Shown here: in pieces, positions 33,942-42,719 of the stretch
How positions within the stretch are numbered: position 1 is the first letter of the stretch
Layout of the letters: each line of letters opens with the position of its first letter
Source: an uncultured Thiotrichaceae bacterium
Lineage (GTDB): Bacteria > Pseudomonadota > Gammaproteobacteria > Thiotrichales > Thiotrichaceae
Length of the DNA: 53,631 nucleotides
Assembly (NCBI GenBank): GCA_937925855.1
Contig: CALAMO010000042.1
Location: 1 to 53,631 of the forward strand
Direction of reading: 5' to 3'
Position numbers and translations under genes: made by a program
Notes under the pieces: model-generated
The model's database searches: none
What the model was told of the DNA's origin: nothing
What the model saw: the letters and a program-made list of their open reading frames with translations, nothing else

Positions 33942-36209
33942 ATGGGCACACTCAAGAAAATCACGCGCCGCACCTTCCTGATAGCGTCTACTGCGATTGC
34001 GGGTGGTGTTGCCTTCGGCACTTATCAGTACCAAAAGCCCACGCCTAATCCCCTGCTGGCCGACGGTATGGGCGATGCAGACACGGTAAGCCTAAACCCC
34101 TATCTGAAAATCAATCAGGACGGCGTTACCGTGATCACCCCCAAAGCCGAAATGGGCCAGGGCGTCCACAGTATGTTTGCCATGCTGGTGGCGGAGGAGT
34201 TGGATCTCGATTGGCAAACCATTAAAACCGAGCATGGCCCGGCGAGTAATGCCTATTTCAATGTCGCACTGATGCGACCTATGGCTGGCTTCCATGACTA
34301 CGATCAGAGTGAACGTGCCAACAGCGTGCGGGCTTATACCGAAATTGCCTCCAAATTCCTCGGCATGCAGATTACCGGCGGCTCGACCTCCGCCCCTGAT
34401 GGTTTCGTGAAATTACGCAGCGCCGGTGCCAGCGCACGCCTCACCCTAACCCTCGCTGCCGCCCAACAATGGGGCGTGGCGGCTACGACGCTCCAGACTG
34501 AGAACGGCCACGTCATCAACCCGGAAAATGGCGACAAACTCAGCTATACCGAGCTAGCGGTTGCAGCAGCAGACATTGCAGCACCCGCCCGACCACCGCT
34601 GCGCGACCCTGCCCAGTGGCGCTACCTCGGCCAGTCGATGCCACGCCCAGATATACCCGCGAAGACCATCGGTGCGGCTCAGTTTGCCTCGGATATTCGA
34701 CTGCCTGATATGCTGCATGCGACAGTACGCATGAGTCCCCGCTTTGGCGCGGGCATTCAATCCGCCGACACGCAAACTGCCGCCGCCATGCCCGGTATAG
34801 ACAAGATTATTCAGCTGGGCAATGAGGGCTTTGCCGTTATCGCGAATAATACTTGGCGAGCGCTGCAAGCCGCTAACGCGATTCAGGTCGAGTGGGAAGC
34901 GGCCAGCTATCCGCCGGACAACGCCGGGATTATGCAGCTATATGAAGATAGCTTTAACACCGCGCCGAACGGCACCTTTGAACAAACCGGTGATGTTGAT
35001 CTAGCCTTTGCCGATGTCAATAGCGACGAAATCATCGCTGCCGAGTATCGCGTGCCTTATCTAGCGCACGCCACCATGGAGCCAATGAGTGCGGTCGCCC
35101 AGGTGACAGAGAACCGAATTGATTTATGGACAGGAGCGCAGTCGCCCACCGGCACCCGCGATATGGTCGCCGCTGCCGCTGGCATGAGCAAGGATCAGGT
35201 GCATATCCATACCACATTGTTAGGCGGCGGTTTTGGGCGGCGTGCCGAAGCAGATTTCGCCCTCCAGGCTTACCAAATTGCGCGCCAGACCGCTGGCCGC
35301 CCGGTGAAGGTCAGTTGGAGCCGGGAAGAGGATATGCGTCATGACTTCTACCGCCCCGCTGCGATTGCGCGACTCAAGGGCCTAATGGATAACACCAAGC
35401 CGCGCGCGCTGGATGCGCAAATCGCCAGCCCGTCGATTATGCTGTCGATGTCAAAACGTGCCCCCATGCCCGCGCTTGGGCCAGACCAGCTCATCGCAGA
35501 AGGCACCGCAGGCCAGCCGGATCAAATTGAACACATCCGTATCCGTGGCTATGCCCCAGAACTGGCTATTCCTATCGGCTTCTGGCGCTCGGTCGGCGCA
35601 TCGTTTAATGGCTTCGTACATGAGAGCTTTATGGATGAGATGGCCGCTCATAAAGATCTCGATCCGATTGCGATGAAGCTGGCGACGCTCGGCGACCTGA
35701 GTGAAGTTGGCACTAAAGTCGTGCAGAAGGTCAAGGAGATATCTGGCTGGAACGGACGTAACCAGGCTAACGGTGTGGGCCGTGGTTTCGCCTACACCTT
35801 GTCTTTTGGCGCGCATACCGCGCAGGTAATTGATGTCAGCATGACTGATCGCGGCGTGAAAATCGATAAGATTTACTGCGCGGTCGATGTCGGCACGGCG
35901 CTGGACCCGCGCAATATTGTGGCACAGATTGAGTCCGGTATTATCTATGGCCTCAGCGCGGCGATTAGCGGCGACCTGACCTTTAAAGACGGCGAGGTCG
36001 TGCAATCGAATTTCCACAACAATACGGCACTGCGTATCCACCAAGTTCCCCCCATCGACGTCGCGATATTGGAGAATAACCCCAGCATCACCGGCGTAGG
36101 CGAGCCGGGAACACCTCCGGCGATACCGGCCTTAGCGAATGCGATTTTTGCCCTCACCGGTAAGCGACTGCGCGAACTGCCACTCAACCGCCACATTGAC
36201 TTTGTTTAA
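33942..36209 (+). CDS. iorB: Molybdopterin subunit of an IorAB-type hydroxylase (Tat-exported)
   Basis: 755 residues of the xanthine-oxidase-type large subunit family (IorB). The N-terminal RRTFLIASTAIAGGVAF is a twin-arginine signal, so the enzyme acts in the periplasm or at the membrane. Moco contacts include GGGFGRRAEADFALQA, and the active-site Glu should be in GVGEPGTPPAIPALANAIF near the C terminus. No separate FAD subunit is present, as in IorAB enzymes, which pass electrons to cytochromes or quinone. It likely hydroxylates N-heterocycles or oxidises aldehydes. A small membrane protein follows 11 nt downstream. Confidence 0.88.
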   Translation: MGTLKKITRRTFLIASTAIAGGVAFGTYQYQKPTPNPLLADGMGDADTVSLNPYLKINQDGVTVITPKAEMGQGVHSMFAMLVAEELDLDWQTIKTEHGPASNAYFNVALMRPMAGFHDYDQSERANSVRAYTEIASKFLGMQITGGSTSAPDGFVKLRSAGASARLTLTLAAAQQWGVAATTLQTENGHVINPENGDKLSYTELAVAAADIAAPARPPLRDPAQWRYLGQSMPRPDIPAKTIGAAQFASDIRLPDMLHATVRMSPRFGAGIQSADTQTAAAMPGIDKIIQLGNEGFAVIANNTWRALQAANAIQVEWEAASYPPDNAGIMQLYEDSFNTAPNGTFEQTGDVDLAFADVNSDEIIAAEYRVPYLAHATMEPMSAVAQVTENRIDLWTGAQSPTGTRDMVAAAAGMSKDQVHIHTTLLGGGFGRRAEADFALQAYQIARQTAGRPVKVSWSREEDMRHDFYRPAAIARLKGLMDNTKPRALDAQIASPSIMLSMSKRAPMPALGPDQLIAEGTAGQPDQIEHIRIRGYAPELAIPIGFWRSVGASFNGFVHESFMDEMAAHKDLDPIAMKLATLGDLSEVGTKVVQKVKEISGWNGRNQANGVGRGFAYTLSFGAHTAQVIDVSMTDRGVKIDKIYCAVDVGTALDPRNIVAQIESGIIYGLSAAISGDLTFKDGEVVQSNFHNNTALRIHQVPPIDVAILENNPSITGVGEPGTPPAIPALANAIFALTGKRLRELPLNRHIDFV

Positions 36210-36220
36210 GGAGGCTAACG

Positions 36221-36580
36221 ATGAATAGTTTAAGCAAGCTCGCGGCTGTGCTGATAGGGATTGTCGCCCTGCTGCATCTGGCCGCTCCAGTGCTCATGGG
36301 GTTCACTGCTGAACACCTCTCCCTCCTGATTTTCGCGGGCGTCTATGCCATGCTCGGCGTGCTGGTGTTAAAACAGACACGCTGGGCAATGTGGTTGAGC
36401 TTTTTCCTGCTGCTGTTGGACGGTATTGTGGTGATGGCAGCTTATCTCGGCACTTCAGCCCTGCCGCAGTGGCTGAATCTGCTGATGTGGCTCGCCAGCT
36501 GGACGGCAGCACTAAGCCTGTTCGTGCTGCTGTGGCGAGATCATGCGCCTGCGGTGTTGGCGACACAGGATAAGCCATAA
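36221..36580 (+). CDS. Small four-helix membrane protein of the iorAB operon
   Basis: 119 residues with four hydrophobic segments (LAAVLIGIVALLHLAAPVL, LLIFAGVYAMLGVLVL, AMWLSFFLLLLDGIVVMAAY and NLLMWLASWTAALSLFVLL). No recognised domain and no heme-ligand pattern that I can assign. It is preceded by AAGGAGG 7 nt from the ATG and lies 11 nt after iorB, so it is cotranscribed. It could be a membrane anchor or quinone-linked partner for the Tat-exported hydroxylase; this is inference. Confidence 0.6.
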   Translation: MNSLSKLAAVLIGIVALLHLAAPVLMGFTAEHLSLLIFAGVYAMLGVLVLKQTRWAMWLSFFLLLLDGIVVMAAYLGTSALPQWLNLLMWLASWTAALSLFVLLWRDHAPAVLATQDKP

Positions 36581-36685
36581 GCGCATCGCAGGCTTAGTGA
36601 CTACGAAAAGGAGTGAATTTTTTTGCATCCATCCACCCCCTAACCATCGTATCCCCAGTGATCACTCAGCCAAAGGAAACAAAAA

Positions 36686-37405
36686 ATGGAGCTGGTTTTT
36701 GGGTTTATCGCTGGTCTGCTAACCCTTATTAACCCCTGCGTGCTGCCCGTACTCCCTCTTGTACTGGCCTCAGCGCTACAGTCTGGCCGCCATGCGCCGC
36801 TCGCATTAGCCGCCGGGATGAGCATCGCTTTTGTTGCGCTGGGTATGCTGCTGGCAACGCTGGGACATTCCATTGGCCTTAATGAACGCACGCTGGCACG
36901 TATCGGCGCGCTATTAATGCTGGGCTTTGGCCTGGTACTGATCATTCCGGCCTTAAACGAACGCTTCACTGCGCTGGCCGGTAGCTTTAGTAACAAAGCA
37001 GACCAGCAGCTGACGGAGCTGGACAATACGTCCGGCGGACTGAAAAGCCATTTCTTCGGCGGCATGCTATTGGGCGCAGTCTGGTCACCCTGTATCGGCC
37101 CCACCCTCGGCGGCGCGATTTCGATGGCGAGCCAGGGCCAGAACCTGCTCTGGGCTTTTGCCATTATGTGCAGCTTCGCTCTCGGCGTATCCAGCGTCAT
37201 TATTCTGCTGGGCTACGGCTCACGCGGTGTGATCCAAAAACGCCAGCAAAAACTGCGCTGGCTGGCGGAACGCGCGAAACCCATTATGGGCGGCGTGTTT
37301 ATTGCGGTTGGGCTGATGATCCTGTTTAAGATTCACCATTACATTGAAGCCTGGCTGGTTAAGGTACTGCCTTACTGGTTCCAGGATTTATCCATCATGT
37401 TTTAA
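36686..37405 (+). CDS. CcdA/DsbD-like transmembrane thiol-electron carrier
   Basis: 239 residues with about six membrane helices. The two family cysteines occur in NPCVLPVLPLVLASAL (helix 1) and SPCIGPTLGGAIS (helix 4). CcdA proteins move reducing equivalents from cytoplasmic thioredoxin to periplasmic thiol proteins. The next gene encodes a thioredoxin-fold protein with a signal sequence, a natural acceptor. The pair follows the iorAB operon after 105 nt. Confidence 0.85.
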   Translation: MELVFGFIAGLLTLINPCVLPVLPLVLASALQSGRHAPLALAAGMSIAFVALGMLLATLGHSIGLNERTLARIGALLMLGFGLVLIIPALNERFTALAGSFSNKADQQLTELDNTSGGLKSHFFGGMLLGAVWSPCIGPTLGGAISMASQGQNLLWAFAIMCSFALGVSSVIILLGYGSRGVIQKRQQKLRWLAERAKPIMGGVFIAVGLMILFKIHHYIEAWLVKVLPYWFQDLSIMF

Positions 37406-37447
37406 ATTTCACAGTGATTTAATCATCAAAAAAATGAGGCACCTCAA

Positions 37448-37846
37448 ATGAAAAGACGTACATTTATGGGCATGGCGCTTGGCGGACTGTTTCTATCTGC
37501 TGCAATGAGCGCTTCTGCAACTACCGATTACACGCCAGGGCTAATCAAAAAAGAATTAGCCGCAGGCAAAACCCTACTGGTTGATTACGCCGCAGACTGG
37601 TGTAGCACCTGCGCCAAACAAGAGCGCGTGCTGACTACGCTGCGCGATGAGAACCCGGCTTACGATAAGAACATCAGTTTTATCCGGGTAGATTGGGATA
37701 CTTACGACCTGGATGAAGTGACGACATCACGCAACATTCCACGGCGTTCCACGCTGATCTTGCTGCGCGGTGATGAAGAGCTGGGCCGTATTGTTGCTGG
37801 CACCAGCAAAGCGCAGATTAAAGAGCTACTGGATAAAGGCCTGTAA
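37448..37846 (+). CDS. Exported thioredoxin-fold protein (DsbD-gamma-like)
   Basis: 132 residues. The N-terminus MKRRTFMGMALGGLFLSAAM with cleavage after SASA is a signal peptide with a possible twin-arginine motif. The thioredoxin active site is WCSTC (Cys52, Cys55). The region normally holding cis-proline reads IPRRSTLIL, with Ser where Pro is usual. The short fold matches the C-terminal domain of DsbD. It probably receives electrons from the CcdA-like protein encoded 42 nt upstream. Confidence 0.82.
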   Translation: MKRRTFMGMALGGLFLSAAMSASATTDYTPGLIKKELAAGKTLLVDYAADWCSTCAKQERVLTTLRDENPAYDKNISFIRVDWDTYDLDEVTTSRNIPRRSTLILLRGDEELGRIVAGTSKAQIKELLDKGL

Positions 37847-37985
37847 GTTTCAACACCAACTACAGAAAACTCTACCTTTGGAGAGCCACTCACTCGTGGC
37901 TCTTCATTTCAGGCTTATCTGTGAATGTTGGCGACTTTACGCGCCTGCGGCACAATAGGCTCCATCACTGTCTCCTGTCTTTTAG

Positions 37986-38504
37986 TCACGCGGCATACCG
38001 CTCCCGCCAAACCGCACGCCGCAGCTGATAAACCCGACAAACCTCCTCATCAAACACGCGCTCCTCCACAAACTCAAAGCCCAAGCGCTCATAAAACCGA
38101 TGCGCCCGCACATTACTTTTCAGTGGATCAATCAAAATCGCTGTCACCGCCGGATCAGCAAAACAGCGTATAAAGGCCTGCTGCATCATCTGCATGCCAT
38201 AACCCTGTCCCAGCGCATCAGCCTCACCAATCCAAATATCCAGCGCGCGCAAATTCGGTTCTACCTCGCCCCAGTAATGACTGTCTTCCAACAGCGGGTC
38301 AATAATCTGCATAAACCCAATCGGACGCCCCGCCACTTCCGCCACCAGAAACTCACGCCACGCCGGCGAGCGTTTCAGCTCCTCTTCCCAGTGCCAATCG
38401 TCGTCATCTTCGCCGATGGCTTCTTTAACCTGCGGCTGCTCATCCCAATGCTGCAGTAAATCCAGATCGTCCCACACGGCGCGGCGCAGCGTAATCGCCG
38501 TCAT
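37986..38504 (-). CDS. GNAT-family acetyltransferase
   Basis: 172 residues from ATG 38504 (MTAITLRRAVWDDLDLLQHW). The acetyl-CoA site is IGEADALGQGYGMQMMQQAF (Q/R-x-x-G-x-G/A-like) and the late strand is NVRAHRFYERLGFEFVEERV. The arrangement resembles the AAC(6')/RimI-like group with the FLVAEVAGRPIGFMQIIDP segment. The substrate could be an amine or protein N-terminus; resistance is not implied. It is the last gene of a minus-strand row (39186 to 37986), 16 nt after the methyltransferase. Confidence 0.82.
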   Translation of the reverse strand: MTAITLRRAVWDDLDLLQHWDEQPQVKEAIGEDDDDWHWEEELKRSPAWREFLVAEVAGRPIGFMQIIDPLLEDSHYWGEVEPNLRALDIWIGEADALGQGYGMQMMQQAFIRCFADPAVTAILIDPLKSNVRAHRFYERLGFEFVEERVFDEEVCRVYQLRRAVWRERYAA

Positions 38505-38520
38505 AATGCCTCCATCACAG

Positions 38521-39180
38521 TCACAGCCGCTCATACACCCAGTAATGCGCATCACCGTCATCCCGATAAGGCGCATTCATATAACGCTTTCTCAGCACCG
38601 CAACACCCTCCGCCTCAATACGATCACTCACCTGCTGATAATCCGTTGTATCGTAGTAGGGCACACGTGTACTGATCACGGTCAGACCACCGGGCCGCGT
38701 CATCCCCACCAGCTGATACAGCGCTTCCGGCAGCACATGGCCGGGAGTAAACACGCCGAGACAAACCGCCACGTCGTAAGCACCCGCTAATTCAGCTGGC
38801 AGCGGCTGATGAATATCCACACCCTCAAATAGCCGCCGGAAGAAACCGGATTCCCCGGCTTTTGCGAGCATCTCAGCCGATAAATCCACGCCGTCAATAT
38901 GGCGATAACCCATAGCGTGCAATGGCTTACCCAGCAAGCCAGTCCCGCAACCGACATCCATGATTGTTAGCGCTGATGCGGCAATATCAGACAGTGTGCT
39001 ACTGCTCTGCACATGCTGCTGCACCAGATCAGCAATCAGCTGAACACCAAAATAATTCGCTGTGACATCGGAATCATAGGTCGCTGCCCAGCTTTGGTAG
39101 TAGCGCACAATCGACTCAGGATCGCTGTCCAGCAGCAAAGCATCATGGATATTGATGTGCGGTGTTGTATCGTTTGTCAT
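38521..39180 (-). CDS. Class I SAM-dependent methyltransferase
   Basis: 219 residues. Motif I is TIMDVGCGTGLLGKPLHAMG, followed by the acidic motif II GVDLSAEMLAKAGESG and a post-I strand PLPAELAGAYDVAVCLGVFT. The pattern is like small-molecule methyltransferases (Williams-Beuren/TPMT-like). The substrate is unknown. It begins 5 nt after the fumarylacetoacetate-hydrolase-family gene, so the genes should be cotranscribed. Confidence 0.83.
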   Translation of the reverse strand: MTNDTTPHINIHDALLLDSDPESIVRYYQSWAATYDSDVTANYFGVQLIADLVQQHVQSSSTLSDIAASALTIMDVGCGTGLLGKPLHAMGYRHIDGVDLSAEMLAKAGESGFFRRLFEGVDIHQPLPAELAGAYDVAVCLGVFTPGHVLPEALYQLVGMTRPGGLTVISTRVPYYDTTDYQQVSDRIEAEGVAVLRKRYMNAPYRDDGDAHYWVYERL

Positions 39181-39185
39181 GGGGG

Positions 39186-40028
39186 TTATCCTTGAATCAC
39201 ATCCTGCCGCTGCACACCCAGGCCTTCCACACCCAGCTCCATCACATCACCCGGCTGCAGGTAAATCGGCTCCGGCTTCTTACCCATGCCCACCCCCGGC
39301 GGCGTGCCGGTAGAAATCACATCGCCGGGCTGCAAACTCATAAACTGCGATAGATACGCCACAATATGTGCCACGCTAAAAATCATGGTCGCGGTTGAGC
39401 CGGTCTGCATGCGCTCACCGTTCACATCCAGGTACATCGCCAGATTCTGCGGATCGGGCACTTCATCCTTCGTCACCAGCCACGGCCCAATCGGCCCAAA
39501 GGTGTCGGCGGACTTACCCTTCGTCCACTGCCCGGCACGTTTTGCCTGGAAATCACGCTCCGAAATATCATTCGCCACACAATAACCCGCGACATAATCC
39601 AGCGCGTCCGCCTCGTCGATGTACTTGGCTTCCTTCCCAATCACCACGCCCAGCTCGACTTCCCAGTCGGTCGCCACCGAGGTGCGCGGAATTTCCACCG
39701 TATCATTCGGGCCAATAATCGCCGAAGTTGCTTTGGCGAACAAAATTGGCTCTTTGGGTACTTTTAAACCCGACTCAGCGGCATGATCAGAATAATTCAG
39801 GCCAATACAAAGAAATTTCCCCACGCCAGCAACACAAGGGCCATAACGCTCGACCTCAACCAGCGGCAACACGCTCAAATCCGCCGCCGCAATCTGCGCT
39901 AACCCGGCATCACTCAGTACATCGCCCGCAATATCAGCCACCAGCGCAGACAGATCGCGTACCTTACCGTCGGCGTCAACAATGCCGGGTTTTTCCTGCC
40001 CCTGAGGGCCAAAGCGCAGTAGTTTCAT
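39186..40028 (-). CDS. Fumarylacetoacetate hydrolase family protein
   Basis: 280 residues from ATG 40028, preceded by GGAGGAGA at good spacing; the longer frame to 40148 is not favoured. FLCIGLNYSDHAAESG, PILFAKATSAIIGPNDTV, the metal ligands in TDWEVELGVVIG, YCVANDISERDFQ and ISTGTPPGVGMG are FAH-family motifs. Members hydrolyse or isomerise acyl-pyruvates and 2-hydroxy-dienoates in aromatic or sugar-acid catabolism. It precedes the methyltransferase and GNAT genes. Confidence 0.88.
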   Translation of the reverse strand: MKLLRFGPQGQEKPGIVDADGKVRDLSALVADIAGDVLSDAGLAQIAAADLSVLPLVEVERYGPCVAGVGKFLCIGLNYSDHAAESGLKVPKEPILFAKATSAIIGPNDTVEIPRTSVATDWEVELGVVIGKEAKYIDEADALDYVAGYCVANDISERDFQAKRAGQWTKGKSADTFGPIGPWLVTKDEVPDPQNLAMYLDVNGERMQTGSTATMIFSVAHIVAYLSQFMSLQPGDVISTGTPPGVGMGKKPEPIYLQPGDVMELGVEGLGVQRQDVIQG

Positions 40029-40113
40029 CTTATTGTCTCCTCCAGTTAAATTAAATGTTTTAAACCGGGCTTCGACTCCGTGGTTCTTGAGCGCAGTCGA
40101 AAGGCAAAACATA

Positions 40114-41274
40114 TCAGGACAAAAACGGCGCAAGCTGCTTAAACGCACGTTCTAACACCTCTTCAGGCTGAGCATAACAAAGCCGCAGATAACCTTCACC
40201 CTCCGCGCCAAACGCAATACCCGGTGCTAAACCAACTTTGGTCTCCTGCATAATGGTTTTTGCTGCCGTCAGGCTATCGCTCAATCCATCGACCCGGAAA
40301 AAACTGTAAAACGCACCGTCCGGCTCAATAAAGGCTACGCGGGAAAAATTACTCAATTCCTGCGCCGTAATCGCATAACCGGTTTGAATTTTACGCTGCA
40401 ACTGCGCGACTTCAGCATCGCCTGCCTGCAAAGCCACCACCCCAGCATCCTGAATAAAACCGGGCGTGCTGCAGGTATTAAACTCAGTCAGCTGCCCCAG
40501 TTTCGTTTCACAGACAGCAGGCGCAACCATCCAGCCCAAACGCCAACCCGTCATCGACCAGCTTTTAGAAAAGGAATTTACCGAAATGACCCGATCTTCC
40601 GGTTCGGCCAGCGCCAGAAATGACGGCGCATATTGGGCATGACGGTACAGGCGCGAATACACATCATCGGCCACAATCCAAATGCCATGCTGGCGACAAT
40701 GCGCCAGCACGCGCTGCTGATCCACCGCCGTCATCGTCCAGCCCGTGGGATTATTCGGTGAGTTGATCAGCACCGCTTTAGTATCCGGCGTCAGCGCAGC
40801 CAAGAGCGCGTCAATATCCAGTACCCAACGCCCGTCCTGCACCGACAGGCTCAGCGTTTCCGCCACCGCCCCTTGCGCTTTAAAACAGCCCGCAATATTT
40901 GGCCAGCCTGGTTCCAGTGCGACTACCCGATCGCCTGGCGTCACCAGCAACTCCGCCGCTAGCATTAACCCCTGCATACCGGACGGTGTAACGGTGATTT
41001 GCTCCGGCGTGAGCTGACAGCCCAGCAGATTATTACTGTAGGCACTGAGCGCCATGCGCAGGTTCATCGCACCGTTATTGGGTTGGTATTTATGATTTCC
41101 GGCCTGTAAGGAAGCGACTGCGGCCTCAACAATCAGTGAATTCGTCGGCCATGCCCCTTCACCGAACCACAGTGGCAAAACATCCCCCTGCGTCATTCCC
41201 GCTTCCGCCACCGTGCGAATCAGCGACGCTTCCAGCGCCTGTGCGCGGGCGGATATTGTTTTCATTGGATTCAT
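40114..41274 (-). CDS. Class I/II PLP aminotransferase
   Basis: About 386 residues from ATG 41274, preceded by AAGGAAAG. TPSGMQGLMLAAELLVTPGD, INSPNNPTGWTM (pyridine-ring region), ADDVYSRLYRH and Lys in SVNSFSKSWSMTGWRLGW are the fold-type I family AT landmarks. The final Arg for substrate carboxylate is in GYLRLCYAQ. It is probably an aspartate/aromatic aminotransferase-like enzyme; the substrate cannot be fixed. It is separated by 85 nt from the FAH-family gene. Confidence 0.86.
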   Translation of the reverse strand: MNPMKTISARAQALEASLIRTVAEAGMTQGDVLPLWFGEGAWPTNSLIVEAAVASLQAGNHKYQPNNGAMNLRMALSAYSNNLLGCQLTPEQITVTPSGMQGLMLAAELLVTPGDRVVALEPGWPNIAGCFKAQGAVAETLSLSVQDGRWVLDIDALLAALTPDTKAVLINSPNNPTGWTMTAVDQQRVLAHCRQHGIWIVADDVYSRLYRHAQYAPSFLALAEPEDRVISVNSFSKSWSMTGWRLGWMVAPAVCETKLGQLTEFNTCSTPGFIQDAGVVALQAGDAEVAQLQRKIQTGYAITAQELSNFSRVAFIEPDGAFYSFFRVDGLSDSLTAAKTIMQETKVGLAPGIAFGAEGEGYLRLCYAQPEEVLERAFKQLAPFLS

Positions 41275-41377
41275 GTTTACTTTCCTTAGGCCACAGCTTA
41301 TCAGCACATATTGTAGCCCGTATGCCACCAAGTTTATGCTGCTATAAGGATCAATTCTAAAAATATAGGAGCAAGAT

Positions 41378-41707
41378 TTGAACATTCGCACCCATGCCAT
41401 AGTATATGCAATCGTGAGCTTCTTACTGCTTGTCGCCTACATAATCGCCGGCTTTGAGCTACTCAAAATAACCAACTTCAATGTGTGGCTAGAAATACTG
41501 GTGTTCTGTGGGGTAGGCATAGCGTTGGATCGATTAGTGCGGCTAGTATTTTGCCGTTTTATCCCCGCATCATGTCCCACATGCAATGCGCCGTGCCGCA
41601 TCTCAATGGGCAGAGAACGTCGTCATAATCAGGAAAGGGTGCGGGCTCTTGGTTATCGTTGTTTTCAATGTGGTATTCGCCATGAGACTCGTGTGCTTAT
41701 GGGCTAA
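41378..41707 (+). CDS. Membrane protein with zinc-ribbon tail, unknown function
   Basis: 109 residues, TTG start at 41378 with AGGAGC upstream. There are two hydrophobic helices (AIVYAIVSFLLLVAYIIAGF and WLEILVFCGVGIALDRLVR), then a cytosolic tail with CPTC...C and YRCFQCG, likely a zinc ribbon of four cysteines. No family recognised. It is divergent from the aminotransferase gene. Confidence 0.55.
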   Translation: MNIRTHAIVYAIVSFLLLVAYIIAGFELLKITNFNVWLEILVFCGVGIALDRLVRLVFCRFIPASCPTCNAPCRISMGRERRHNQERVRALGYRCFQCGIRHETRVLMG

Positions 41708-41855
41708 ATTACTGGAACTTGGCTTGATTAGTCTTGTAATCAATAGTTGAATTAATATTTACACCGCTAGAAAAATCAAAAGCAACATAAAAAATCTTTC
41801 TAAGTCCACTACAACAGGCTATAGTATCAGCAGCTGATATTAATCTAACAAAAAC

Positions 41856-42230
41856 ATGCACAATAATGTAGACCATGGGTTAGAAACACTACTGGAACTT
41901 GATGGCGTCGTCATAGAACAAGAACACGGCCACTGGGTGAAATTTGATGTTGCTAGAACAACAATAAGTAAAGAACGACCACATGGCCTACGTTATAGCC
42001 TAACACTGCACGATAAACACGGAAAGCGCCTAATGGGTTACGATAATGCACATGCAGTCAGGTTGCCTAAAAAATACAAATACGCAGGCCGCGTGGTCGA
42101 GTATGACCACCACCATCGTCATAGTCTAGATAGCGGAGTACCCTATGAATTCAAGGACGCCTATCAGCTAATTGAGGACTTCTTCACCAAAGTTGATGAG
42201 AAACTTCAACAACAGGAATCAATGATATGA
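41856..42230 (+). CDS. TumE-type (DUF6516) toxin
   Basis: 124 residues with ELDGVVIEQEHGHWVKFDVA, RYSLTLHDKHGKRLMGYDNA, the histidine-rich YDHHHRHSL and YEFKDAYQLIEDFFTKVDE, the pattern of TumE toxins, putative RNases or translation inhibitors. It overlaps the following HTH gene by 4 bp (ATGA), the normal toxin-first order for TumE/TumA. The gap upstream (41708-41855) is AT-rich and probably holds the promoter. Confidence 0.8.
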   Translation: MHNNVDHGLETLLELDGVVIEQEHGHWVKFDVARTTISKERPHGLRYSLTLHDKHGKRLMGYDNAHAVRLPKKYKYAGRVVEYDHHHRHSLDSGVPYEFKDAYQLIEDFFTKVDEKLQQQESMI

Positions 42231-42577
42231 GCAAGGTACGCATCGGCATCATGCCGCAAGAAAAAATCAGAGAAAGAATGCTGTTGATCGCCACAGGCGC
42301 GTACAAACCCAAGCCGGGCGAACCCAAGATATGGTTCACCTCAATGCGTTCACTCGCAGAAGTGTTAAGCGATGAGAACCGCGCCCTATTACACGCCATT
42401 AGGGATACTCAGCCTAACTCAATCAAGGAACTCTCAGACACCACCGGTAGAAAACCCGGCAATCTTTCACGCACATTAAAGACTTTGTCTGGTTATGGCA
42501 TAGTGGAGTTAAAAAAAGACAGTAAGCAGGTCAAACCAATCGCAAAAGCAGTCGAGTTTGAGATTTTGGCAGCCTGA
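42227..42577 (+). CDS. TumA-type (HVO_A0114) winged-helix antitoxin
   Basis: 116 residues. EPKIWFTSMRSLAEVLSDEN, SIKELSDTTGRKPGNLSRTL and LSGYGIVELKKDSKQVKPIA form the winged-helix domain of TumA-type antitoxins. It is coupled to the TumE gene by a 4-bp overlap. A second TumA-like gene without its TumE occurs at 15824-16138, attached to a MazF-like toxin; the two are members of one family but not close copies. Confidence 0.82.
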   Translation: MSKVRIGIMPQEKIRERMLLIATGAYKPKPGEPKIWFTSMRSLAEVLSDENRALLHAIRDTQPNSIKELSDTTGRKPGNLSRTLKTLSGYGIVELKKDSKQVKPIAKAVEFEILAA

Positions 42578-42719
42578 AAAAATACAGCACAAAGTCTTTA
42601 TAGCGCTCAATATCACTCAGCCCCTCGTCGTCCTGCTCCATCGACGCAACGCCACCAACACCATGAAATGTTGCCAACCAATATAACGAAACGTAAACAT
42701 CAGCGGCCAGGTCACTGCG
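42578..42719 (-). pseudogene. Possible regulator C-terminal remnant
   Basis: A minus-strand stretch reads AADVYVSLYWLATFHGVGGV then ASMEQDDEGLSDIERYKDFV. The composition looks protein-like, resembling the last helices of a TetR-type regulator, but there is no start and no N-terminal HTH. It lies between the TumA stop and the end of the dioxygenase gene. It is weakly supported. Confidence 0.22.
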
